Source of the DNA: Istiophorus platypterus
Lineage: Eukaryota > Chordata > Actinopteri > Istiophoriformes > Istiophoridae
Direction of reading: 5' to 3'
Length of the DNA stretch: 64,000 nucleotides
Assembly (NCBI GenBank): GCA_016859345.1
Contig: CM029134.1
Span: 14,830,560-14,894,559 of the forward strand
The position numbers and the translations under genes are program-made. Below the pieces are notes generated by a model. That model made no database searches, was not told the origin of the DNA, and was given only the letters and a program-made list of their open reading frames with translations. Numbering within the stretch: the stretch's first letter is position 1; each line of letters opens with the position of its first letter. Positions 12,160-22,578 of this stretch are shown one piece after another.

Positions 12160-14562
12160 CTCTAGAGGAGAGTCTGGTTCGTCCAGGATGCTCTTCTCAC
12201 TCTGTAGCCGCTGCATCGTCCCTGTAGAACTGGGGTCCATTATCAGCACGTTCTGACTACCAGCTCTGCCGAACTTACAGTCACTCTTTCTGGAGTCAGT
12301 CGTCCTGCACACCTCGTAATTGTACACGTGTTGGAGAGTCCCTGTCCCCAAAGTGTCTGAGTAACGTGGTGGATAATATGGAATCACAGGCAGATTGGAG
12401 TGATACAGGATGCGAGACTGTCTCCATCTGTAGATTTTCACTGATATAATTACCACTAAACAGGTGATGAAGAGGAAGGAGACTACAGCCAGAGCCAACA
12501 CTAAGTAAAAAGTCAGGCTGTCATCGTACTCCTTGTCACGTGGAAAGTCAGTGAACTCCGACAGCACTTCAGGGAAGCTGTCCGCCACCGCCACGTTCAC
12601 AATGACTGTGGCTGAGCGAGAGGGCTGCCCGTTGTCCTCCACTATAACAGTCAGTCTCTGTTTCACAGCGTCTTTATCAGTCACTTGGCGGATAGTTCTG
12701 ATTTCTCCATTCTGTAAGCCCACTTCAAACAGCGCCCTGTCTGTGGCTTTCTGCAGTTTATAGGAGAGCCAGGCATTCTGTCCAGAGTCCACATCAACAG
12801 CCACCACTTTAGTGACCAGATAGCCCACATCTGCTGAGCGAGGAACCATTTCAGCCACCAGAGAGCCTCCGGTCTGGACTGGGTACAGAACCTGAGGGGG
12901 GTTGTCGTTCTGGTCCCGAATCAGTATTTTCACGGTCACGTTGCTACTGAGTGGAGGAGAACCTCCATCCTGCGCCTTTACGCGGAACTGGAAATCTTTG
13001 ATCTGCTCGTAGTCAAAAGAGCGCACTGCATGGATGACTCCACTATCTGCACTTATGGACACATAGGAGGAGACTGGTACTCCGTTAACAGAGGAGTCCT
13101 CCAGTATGTAAGAAACACGGGCATTCTGGTTCCAGTCAGCGTCTCTGGCTTTCACTGTGAACACAGAGAGGCCTGGTGTGTTGTTTTCTACAATGTAGGC
13201 CTCATATGAGCTCCTCTCAAAGACAGGTGCGTTGTCATTCACGTCAGAGATGTGTAAGGTGAGAGTGACGCTGCTGGAGAGGGAGGGCACTCCCTCATCG
13301 GAGCAGGTCACAGTGATGTTATACTCAGAGGATCTCTCTCTGTCTAATTCGCTGTCTGTCACCAAAGTAAAGAAATTATTTGACGTTGACATGATTTTGA
13401 AATAAATATTTTCATCTATAGCGCAGTGGACTTTGCCATTTTCATTTGAATCTGGATCCTGAACGTTCATCATCGCCAGAGCCGTACCTAGTTTAACATC
13501 CTCAAATATACTGGATGACGTTGACATAATATTTATAGCTGGTGGGTTATCGTTTGTGTCCAGCACCTCAATTATAACTTTGCATACATCTGAGTTACCA
13601 CCTTCATCTAATGCCAGCACATCTATCTCATAATGCCGAAATTTCTCATAGTCAAGTTTTCCCATTAAAGTAACCACACCATTTTCCTTATCTACATGAA
13701 ACAGCTCAAGTGCGCCCTCTGGAACATTAGAAATTGAATACTGTATGTGTCCATGCGGAGTTTCATCGGCATCAGATGCGCTCACTGTGGCTAAAATAGT
13801 TCCTTTCAACGAATTTTCTCTAACATTCGTCTTATACTCTATTTGAGTACAAACAGGTGCATTATCGTTAGCGTCCAATACATTAATAAAAATCTGCATC
13901 GTTCCAGAAAGCTGTGGGTCGCCACCATCTGTAGCAGTCAATACCAATGACAACCGCTCCTGCTTCTCTCGGTCAAGAGACCTCTTTAAAACCATTTCAA
14001 CGTTTCTACTGCTACCTATTTTATAAGGATTCAAAATGAACGTGTCACTTGTACTTAGCGAATAGCCCTGAAGCCCATTAATACCCACATCGACATCAAT
14101 AGCTTTTTCTAAGACAAATTTCGACCCAATACTAACTGTCTCACTAATGTCAAATTTCATTTCACTGTTTTTAAAAACGGGAGAGTTATCATTAATGTCG
14201 GTGATCTCGACAGTGATGCTGTAGAACTGCATAGGATTCTCCAAAATTATTTGAAAATCAAGAGCGCAGGGCGTCGTCTGTGCGCAGAGCGCCTCTCTGT
14301 CTATCCGTTCCTTGATTACAAGGACTCCCCTTTCTTTATTTAACTCGATGTACTCCGTAATTTCTCTGGTATATATTCGAGCTTTCCCTGATTTCAGCCG
14401 TTTCACATCTAAACCTAAATCTTGTGCTATGTTACCGACCAGGGATCCTTTCGCCATTTCTTCGGGAATGGAGTAGCTGAAGTGCCCGGACACAGCGCCG
14501 AGGGAAACAAACGTCATAAACAATAGTATCCCCTCTTGCCGCGTCATTGTTCTCCCGTACAT
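12160..14562 (-). CDS. pcdhg: Protocadherin gamma-type variable exon V4
   Basis: An 801-residue exon. EC1 starts HFSYSIPEEM, with loop CAQTTPC. Six EC repeats are present, then the helix and tail. Oddities: the juxtamembrane sequon DDNLTF of most paralogues is DDSLTF here, removing the N-glycosylation site next to the membrane, and the preceding residues are DFPRDKEY, shared only with V7. The donor is GTATGA after GAG at 12160, different from its neighbours. The start at 14562 (MYGRTMTRQ) aligns with V2/V3; 14610 and 14547 are in-frame alternatives, the last with the strongest Kozak context. EC5-EC6 belong to the V1-V4 shared block. Confidence 0.92.
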
Positions 14563-14794
14563 AAAAAGAGGTATCAAAATCGTTTTCCGATAAAAGGATG
14601 TTAGTTTCAAATGTCAGTAGATTAATCCACAATCCAAACTCTAAAGAATGCTGACGATTCGCTTGGTATTTCCCTGTTTGATCCACTCCTTGTTCCGAAC
14701 TGTGCTATTTCGATCATGTTGTTTTATCTTTCGCCGTAACATTTCGAGATGATGGGGGAGGTACAGCTGCAGTGAGGGTTTAAAACTCAGCAGA

Positions 14795-14818
14795 CTAGTC
14801 AACAGCGTCCCTGTGAGT
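14795..14818 (-). promoter_or_regulatory. CSE (CTCF-like) of V4
   Basis: CTAGTCAACAGCGTCCCTGTG on the plus strand, about 235 bases upstream of the V4 start, with the subgroup element GATGGGGGAGGTACAGCTG at 14751-14769. Confidence 0.8.
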
Positions 14819-15068
14819 TGGATGCACTGAACTACACTTTTATAAGACATCATTGTTTTATTCCCCTTATTTCGGTTAATTCATTATTTCCGTTTATCAC
14901 AAACAAATCGAGAAAAAACCTTGTGTGAAGGGAAATCTGACGTTATGTTGTATCGTTATAATAAAGTTTTAGTTGTCCCTATTTTGTAGACACATACACA
15001 CTAACACACACGGAGCCAGCGGTAAAAGACAACGCACAACAATATAGTCCTCAAGGTCTATTCAATGT

Positions 15069-15089
15069 GGCGCTGTTCATGGTGCTGAA
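15069..15089 (-). promoter_or_regulatory. RE1/NRSE element downstream of V5
   Basis: The minus strand has TTCAGCACC, AT, GAACAGCGCC: 19 of 21 bases agree with the REST/NRSF consensus. It is 920 bases past the present V5 donor but only 580 past the leftover tail at 15648, consistent with that tail having been the original exon end. Confidence 0.85.
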
Positions 15090-15460
15090 AGACACAGGAA
15101 GGACAGAAACAAAGAGAGTAAAGCACGTTTAACTCTTCAAGTATAAAGCTATGTATGTGACGTTAATTTAGATTTACTATGAATGGTATAATAAGAATAA
15201 TAGTTTGAAAAAAGGAGGATAAAAAAGTCTTACGAGGACAAGATACCTCATGTTCCAATTAATGACAATTTTGCAGATCAAACAGAAAATAGCTGGTTAA
15301 TTTAAAAAAAAATATTTATAATCATTTTTTTTTTCTGTTTTCAGAGTTTATTCTTTACAATCGTTTGAATTTGTTAAGTATTAGGAAGAATTGGTAATAC
15401 TGATGCTGGGAAAACCAAGGCCTTAATTAACTGTAACTTTAAGCACATGTATTTATTTTC

Positions 15461-15496
15461 AAAATGAGAAAAGATGAGAAAAGATGAGAAAAGATA
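15461..15496. repeat. Short tandem repeat, unit GATGAGAAAA
   Basis: About three and a half copies of the 10-base unit, in the noncoding interval between the V5 RE1 element and the tail relic. Confidence 0.9.
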
Positions 15497-15647
15497 TGCA
15501 GAATAACTGAAATAAAATCATGAACCACTGAGGCTTTAGATTAATTAATTGGTAAGAGTAATCATGTGGACTAACATCAAATATCTGATACTAAAAACAA
15601 TTCTGTATTTGGGGATCCATAAAACTCTATAAAAACAGAAAGCCAAA

Positions 15648-15784
15648 CTCTGGAGGAGAGTCTGGTTCACTCAGGATGCTGTTTTCACTCTGTAGCCGCT
15701 GCATCGTCCCTGTAGAACTGGGGTCCATTATCAGCACGTTCTGACTACCAGCTCTGCCGAACTTACAGTCACTCTTTCTGGAGT
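15648..15784 (-). pseudogene. Orphan cytoplasmic-tail relic downstream of V5
   Basis: On the minus strand this is a nearly perfect copy of the standard tail from RKSDCKFGRAG to DSPPE (about 45 codons, still open), with changes such as SENSILSEPDSPPE for SEKSILDEPDSPLE. It is separated from V5 by about 225 bases. Its splice donor is destroyed: GAG is followed by TTTGGC instead of GTTAGT. It starts abruptly in the DSRKS codons at 15784, next to sequence that matches the intron flank of V9. I read it as the former tail of this gene, left behind when a conversion tract brought in a new tail. Confidence 0.85.
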
Positions 15785-16008
15785 ATATGTAATTATTTTA
15801 TTATGTTGGCATAATGTTTAATAAGAATATTAATACCTGGCTCGCACTATAAGTGGTGAAGAAAGTTACTACAAAAATAATCCATTGGCCATTTCATCAC
15901 CATGGACAGCGACACCAAAGCGCTACTGAAAGCCATGTTTGTCTCTAAATACTCTGGAAGTGAAAAAAAATAGAAAATGGAGAACAAAAGATGAAATCCA
16001 TAACTCAC

Positions 16009-18429
16009 CAAAGTTGACATTTGAGAATAGTTGCCTGCCAGTTGCTGGTCCACATGCGATGCATCATTTCCAGCTCCGTCCACATTCACTAAACTTTGAC
16101 TCACTGGTTGCATATATTGCTTGACACTCTTTCTGGAGTCAGTTGTCCTGCACACTTCATAATTGTACACGTGTTGAAGAGTCCCTGTCCCCAAAGTGTC
16201 TGAGTAACGTGGTGGATAATATGGAATCACAGGCAGATTGGAGTGATACAGGATGCGAGACTGTCTCCATCTGTAGATTTTCACCGATATAATTACCACT
16301 AAACAGGTGATGAAGAGGAAGGAGACTACAGCCAGAGCCAACACTAAGTAAAAAGTCAGGTTGTCATCGTACTCCTTGTCGTGTGCAAAGTCAGTGAACT
16401 CTGACAGCACTTCCGGGAAGCTGTCCGCCACCGCCACATTCACAATGACTGTGGCTGAGCGAGAGGGCTGCCCGTTGTCCTCCACTATAACAGTCAGTCT
16501 CTGTTTCACAGCGTCTTTATCAGTGACTTGGCGGATAGTTCTGATTTCTCCATTCTGTGTGCCCACGTCAAACAGCGCCCTGTCTGTGGCTTTCTGCAGT
16601 TTATAGGAGAGCCAGGCATTCTGTCCAGAGTCCACATCAACAGCCACCACTTTAGTCACCAGATAGCCCACATCTGCTGAGCGAGGCACCATTTCAGCCA
16701 CCAGAGAGCCTCCGGTCTGGACTGGGTACAGAACCTGAGGGGGGTTGTCGTTCTGGTCCTGGATCAGTATTTTCACAGTCACGTTGCTACTGAGTGGAGG
16801 AGAACCTCCATCCTGTGCTCTGACAGTGAATACAAGCTGCTTGATCTGTTCATAATCAAATGTGCGAACTGCATGTATCACTCCAGTTTCAGAATTAATA
16901 GACACATAAGAAGAAACTGGACTACCACTGACGTGTGTGTCCTCTAAAAGATATGAGATTCTAGCGTTCTGGTTCCAGTCAGAATCTCGTGCACTCACAC
17001 TAAATATTGACATCCCAGGTACGTTATTTTCAATGATATAGGCAGAATAATTCGGTCTAGTAAAGACAGGGGGATTATCGTTTACATCAGAAATTCTTAG
17101 GTGTAAACCTATTTTAGTAGAAAGTGGAGGTGACCCTGAATCGGTCGCAGTTATGGTTATGTTGTGTTCAGATTTCGATTCACGATCAAAAGGTACATCT
17201 GAAAGCAAATTGTAATAATTTGACAAAGAGGACTGGATTTTAAAAGGGATATTAGAATCTAGTGAGCATGTTATCTTACCATTTCTTTCAGAGTCAGCAT
17301 CTTTAACATTAAAAACAGCTATTGTCGTTCCCTGAGGGACATCCTCTGAAATCAGGCTGGTGAATGACATTATATTTATAACTGGAGCATTGTCATTTAT
17401 GTCCGTGACCTCAATGACAACTTTGGTTGCGTCACTTAGGCCTCCCTGGTCTTTGGCAATCACTCTTATTTCGTATTTTTTATCTTTTTCGAAATCAACA
17501 TTACCAGCAACAGTTATTTTCCCGGACAAGCTGTCAATTTCAAATGTGTCCCCAGAATTTCCCTTTACATTAGAAAAACTGTATGTAACCAGGCCATTCG
17601 ACCCACTGTCTGCATCTGAAGCATTCACCGTAGTTATATAGGTGCCTATGGCTGCATTTTCTGTCATAGTAGCGGTGTACAGTGACTGATTAAAAATAGG
17701 AGGATTGTCATTGACATCGAGAACAGTGATCTCAATATTTACTGTACCAGATCGCTGTGGAGTTCCTCCGTCTACTGCTATCAGCTTTAAAGTGAGGTGT
17801 GGGTTCAACTCTCTGTCTAACAGCTTCTGTAAAACCATTACAGCGAATTTGATTCCTTCTGCGTTGGCTTGTTGTTTCAGAACGAAATTAACATTTGGGG
17901 ATAAAACATAATTTTGCAGGCTGTGAATCCCTGCATCGGGGTCATATGCGCTTTCTAAGTCGAAATGTGATCCTATTGTTGCAGATTCACTAATCTCAAG
18001 ATTAATTACCTTATTTTTGAAAGTTGGCGCATGGTCATTTACGTCTAATATCTCTACCGTTACCCTGTGCAGTTCAATTGGATTTTCTAAAATAATTTCA
18101 AAGCTGAAGCTACATGGCGTAACGTCTCCACAAAGCTCTTCTCGGTCTATTCTCTCATTCACGACTAGAATCCCTTTGTCTGTCTGCAGCTCAGTGTAGT
18201 GATTGTTTTCTCCGGTCACGATACGGGCCCGGCCAGAACGGAGCCTTTTCAGATCCAAACCGAGGTCTTGTGCTACATTACCGATAAGAGATCCCTTCCT
18301 CATCTCCTCCGGTATTGAATAACGGATTTGGCCATTGATGGTGGAAATCATGAAGACAAAAATGAACAGCTTCTTTGTAAATGTCCAAAACAGCGACCGT
18401 TTTCCGCATCGGTGCAGGCGTATCCCCAT
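16009..18429 (-). CDS. pcdhg: Protocadherin gamma-type variable exon V5 (alternative tail)
   Basis: An 807-residue exon. Start at 18429 (MGIRLHRCGKRSLFW) has a good Kozak context; upstream ATGs to 18513 are less likely. Signal peptide, then QIRYSIPEEMRKGS, loop CGDVTPC, and six EC repeats with their own EC1-EC5. EC6 and the helix are homogenised with the cluster. The tail departs after CRTTDSRKS: it continues VKQYMQPVSQSLVNVDG and ends NYSQMSTL, then donor GTGAGT at 16008, phase 0. Only V9 has this tail type. The remains of a standard tail lie just downstream (15648-15784). EC6 has the unique reading DVGTQNGE. Different cytoplasmic partners are possible, but that is inference. Confidence 0.9.
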
Positions 18430-18680
18430 GTTGTTTAGAGTAAAATCCAAAATGTAATAGTAAATTAAATCATTCCAATATACATGTAGAGTCAAGATAC
18501 AATTCCAATTCAATAGTGTTGTATATCGGTCCAGGGAATGGTTTGATTCTCGTCAAACAGAAAAAGAATGTTTCAGCGCGACTGTTTCCATCGAACGCCT
18601 CCTCGGATGATAACAGTGTTTTTATCCTTTCGTTTTTCTCTCCTCTATCACAGCCGTAAGAGCGCCAGACTCTGTTTTAC

Positions 18681-18705
18681 TGATCAAGTGCGTCACCTAG
18701 AGTCC
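18681..18705 (-). promoter_or_regulatory. Degenerate CSE of V5
   Basis: The transcribed strand reads GGACTCTAGGTGACGCAC. It aligns with the intact elements (GGACTCTAAGGGACGCTG) but the CGCT core is CGCA. About 250 bases upstream of V5. From here to 19266 no gene is seen; a lone RE1 half GTGCTGAA occurs at 18950-18957. Confidence 0.6.
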
Positions 18706-19266
18706 GAATTGAGGAAAGAGCCAGGCCAACCCAAATTGGACTACATAAAAAAATCTCTATGCAATCTAATGTGTGAACCATATTTATATATATATATGAA
18801 AATGGTGGTGGTATAAATTAATAGTTGGAGGATCTCAAGCCACGATGTAACATCAAATCCCACAATCTACACATTATCAAACCAACAGACAGGAAGCCAT
18901 TGATTTGGAGCAGCACCTGTCTCATTGTGTGGAACCATCTAGCACTAAAGTGCTGAATACCCCACAAAGGTACAACCAGAACAACAACTAAAAAGGAAAA
19001 TTACTAGATTGTATAAAGAAAACCTCTAGATATCTATGAGGAAAAATGGGAATTTGAAATAAATCATCACTACTCAGCATATTTACTCTGTTACAAAGCA
19101 TAAACAAATAATTTATCCTCTTTAATACAAAATGCAAATAAGTACAAGTAATGCGCGATCGAAATGAAACAGCATATTAAGTCTGAAAATATAGGTAATA
19201 ATATCTATTTTTAAAGTTCTGAAAATCATTACTGAAGCAATGTTCTTATGAGGTGATGTAAAATGA

Positions 19267-19287
19267 GACGTCGTCCATGGTGTTGAA
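19267..19287 (-). promoter_or_regulatory. RE1/NRSE-like element in the intron after V6
   Basis: The minus strand has TTCAACACC, AT, GGACGACGTC: about 16 of 21 bases agree with the REST/NRSF consensus. It is roughly 95 bases past the V6 donor. Confidence 0.55.
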
Positions 19288-19380
19288 GATGACGGTAACG
19301 CGTTTAGCAGTTTTCTAACAATGCTACTAATATCGAAAAAAGATAACGGCACATAGACAATGCCGTAGTACTTAACTAAC

Positions 19381-21816
19381 CTCTAGAGGAGAGTCTGGTT
19401 CGTCCAGGATGCTCTTCTCACTCTGTAGCCGCTGCATCGTCCCTGTAGAACTGGGGTCCATTATCAGCACGTTCTGACTACCAGCTCTGCCGAACTTACA
19501 GTCACTCTTTCTGGAGTCAGTCGTCCTGCACACCTCGTAATTGTACACGTGCTGGAGAGTCCCTGTCCCCAAAGTGTCTGAGTAACGTGGTGGATAATAT
19601 GGAATCACAGGCAGATTGGAGTGATACAGGATGCGAGACTGTCTCCATCTGTAGATTTTCACCGATATAATTACCACTAAACAGGTGATGAAGAGGAAGG
19701 AGACTACAGCCAGAGCCAACACTAAGTAAAAAGTCAGGTTGTCATCGTACTCCTTGTCGTGTGTAAAGTCAGTGAACTCCGACAGCACTTCAGGGAAGCT
19801 GTCTGCCACCGCCACGTTCACAATGACTGTGGCTGAGCGAGAGGGCTGCCCGTTGTCCTCCACTATAACAGTCAGTCTCTGTTTCACAGCGTCTTTATCG
19901 GTGACTTGGCGGATAGTTCTGATTTCTCCATTCTGTAAGCCCACTTCAAACAGCGCCCTGTCTGTGGCTTTCTGCAGTTTATAGGAGAGCCAGGCATTCT
20001 GTCCAGAGTCCACATCAACAGCCACCACTTTAGTCACCAGATAGCCCACATCTGCTGAGCGAGGCACCATTTCAGCCACCAGAGAGCCTCCGGTCTGGAC
20101 TGGGTAAAGAACCTGAGGGGGGTTGTCGTTCTGGTCCCGGATCAGTATTTTCACAGTCACATTGCTACTGAGTGGAGGAGAACCTCCATCCTGTGCCTTT
20201 ACTACTATCTGAATTTCTTTAATTTGCTCATAATCAAACGAGCGCACCGCATCAATAACTCCAGTTTCAGTGTTTACGGAAACGTAAAACGCGGTCGGAC
20301 TGCCATTGATTTGTGTTTCTTCAAGAAAGTACGAAATTCTAGCGTTTTGATTCCAGTCAATGTCCCGTGCTTTGACGGAAAATATGGACGTGCCAGGGGA
20401 ATTATTTTCAGAAACCTGAGCAACGTAGTCAGTTTTATCAAATATTGGGGCATTGTCATTAACGTCAGAGATTCTCAAGCTTAACATTGTTTTGGTTGAC
20501 AAGGATGGAGATCCCGAATCGGCAGCCCTAACAGTTATGTTATACTCTTGTACAACTTCTCTGTCAAAAGATGAGTCTGTTACTAATGCATAATAATTAC
20601 TAAATGTTGATTTTATTCTAAATGGCAGGCTGCTGTCTGTTGTACAAATAATCTGCCCATTTTTTTCTGAGTCTTCGTCAATCACATTAATTATTGCAAC
20701 TGTGGTGCCTGAGGCTGAATCCTCCGGCACCGGGCTGGAGAATGACATCACATTTATAATAGGTGCATTATCATTTACGTCAACAATCTCAATTAACACC
20801 TTACTTGAATCAGTCAGACCCCCTTGGTCCATAGCTTCAATCATAATTTCATATTTCTTTTGTTTTTCATAATCTACTTGTCCAACAAGTGTTATGGTTC
20901 CAGTAATTCCGTCTAATTGAAATATATCAGCCAGCTGCTCCTCTATATTTGAAAATCTATATGTTACGTGACCATTTGATCCACTGTCTGCATCGCTTGC
21001 ATTCACTGTCGTGATATAAGTATCTTTCAATGCATCTTCCGACACAGTAGCCCTGTAGAGAGACTGGTTAAAAACAGGGGGGTTATCATTAACATCGAGC
21101 ACTGTAATATCTATATTTACTGTACCAGATCTATGTGGCGTTCCACCGTCAATAGCGATAAGCTTGAGGGACATTTTTGGCTCGCTTTCTCTGTCTAATG
21201 GCTTTTCTAAGATCATCTCCGCGTATTTTCGACCATCTGGACTTGAGTGTTGCTTCAAACCAAATATGTCATTGGTAGTTAGTATGTATTTCTGCAGACC
21301 GTTACTGCCCACATCTGCGTCTTCGGCGCTGGCTAATAAAAAGCGTGAACCCAGCGTGGCTAATTCGCTTATTTCTAGTTTAATTTCACCATTTCTAAAT
21401 GTCGGAGAATTGTCGTTAATGTCAGTTATTTCTACTGTTATGCGGTGCAACTCCATTGGATGTTCTAAAATCACCTCGAAGCTGAAGCTGCACGGTGATA
21501 CGTCTCCACAAAGCTGCTCTCGGTCTATTCTCTCGTTCACGACTAAAATGCCTTTGTCTGTTTTCAGCTCCGTGTACTGGATGCTTTGTCTGTTCACGAT
21601 ACGAGCCCGACCAGAACGGAGCCTCTGCACATCCAAACCAAGGTCTTGAGCAACGTTACCAATAACTGACCCCCTTTTCATCTCCTCTGGTATCGTATAC
21701 CTGATTTGGCCAGACACGATCTGACTGAGAAAACACAGGAGCAGCAGAAACGGCCACACTGACCTCCAATACATACGCCATTTTTCCCAGGAAGGAGGAG
21801 AATTTTTAAACGCCAT
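19381..21816 (-). CDS. pcdhg: Protocadherin gamma-type variable exon V6
   Basis: An 812-residue exon. The open frame continues to 21957, but MAFKNSPPSWEKWRMYW at 21816 has a strong Kozak context and resembles the starts of V10 and V11. EC1 is QIRYTIPEEMKRGS (threonine for the usual serine) with loop CGDVSPC. EC2-EC5 are distinctive, for example TFSNYYALVTDSSFDRE. The shared block begins at AQDGGSPPLSSNVTVKIL in EC5 and runs through EC6, helix and tail to DEPDSPLE. Donor GTTAGT after 19381. The product should be a single-pass adhesion receptor whose outer repeats give specificity. Confidence 0.92.
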
Positions 21817-22034
21817 TGCACAAAGAAAAAAAGGAGTACCAACAGCTTGCTGTATAAAATCCACAAAAAACAAAGGCAGTTGCATCAAGTAATCCCTTGC
21901 TTTTATAGTCTTTGCTCCATATAGATCTGTGGCCGTAGTACGGCTTGTGACGCCCACAGTTGGTTCTCTCTCCTGTCTAAACGGGAAAATGAGGGCTCTG
22001 CCTCCACTATATCAACTCTCAATACTTGTTTCAC

Positions 22035-22059
22035 TGACTAACAGCGTCCCTTACTGTCC
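22035..22059 (-). promoter_or_regulatory. CSE (CTCF-like) of V6
   Basis: CTGACTAACAGCGTCCCTTA on the plus strand, about 220 bases upstream of the V6 start. Homopolymer A/T runs follow at 22181-22233 and 22406-22436; otherwise the interval to V7 holds only the split RE1 element. Confidence 0.8.
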
Positions 22060-22462
22060 AAAGCATGAATATCATGAATAGAGGCAGGAATTATTTTTCC
22101 CAGCCCGTAAGTGTAGAAGAGGTTGACATGTTAATCAAACCAGTCTTTTTAATCTATTAAAATTAAACAGAAAGCAAAGACTTAAAAAAAAAAAAAAGTT
22201 TTGTTTTTTTTTATATCTTTTTTTTTTTTTTTACTAAAAAATCACCTATCTGTCATTAATAAGATTCAACGCTATAGTCTCCACGGAGATGCATTTGCTG
22301 ATATTGGACCAAATGGTATGAAGCCTTTGATATGTGAAAATCTAATTCAGGTACTGACAATTTAAAACATCAGACCCCTGTTCTACATTAATGAAGCAGC
22401 AGTAAAAAAAAAAAAAAAAAAGAAAGAAAAAAAAAAAGAGAGAGATTTAATATTCATTCAGT

Positions 22463-22490
22463 GGAGCTGTCCATTAGTTAATGTCCTGAA
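22463..22490 (-). promoter_or_regulatory. Possible wide-spaced RE1 in the intron after V7
   Basis: The minus strand has TTCAGGACA, a 9-base gap, then GGACAGCTCC. These resemble the two halves of the REST element, set seven bases further apart than canonical. About 90 bases past the V7 donor, the position where other exons have a normal RE1. Confidence 0.4.
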
Positions 22491-22578
22491 AATGCTTCAT
22501 GGGTCACCACAAATATGAAAGCCTCAAGACCACACGCTGTTTAGTATCACCTCTGAAAAAGCAAAGATAGGGCCTCAC

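Noticed and set aside
15776..16139. Insertion with target-site duplication (CACTCTTTCTGGAGT on both sides) in V5
   Set aside because: Both copies are simply the DSRKS codons of two separate tails; the left copy ends at the relic junction, so tail replacement explains it without a transposon.
18940..18957. RE1-like half-site between V5 promoter and V6
   Set aside because: GTGCTGAA alone with an unconvincing partner; a better element for V6 lies at 19267.
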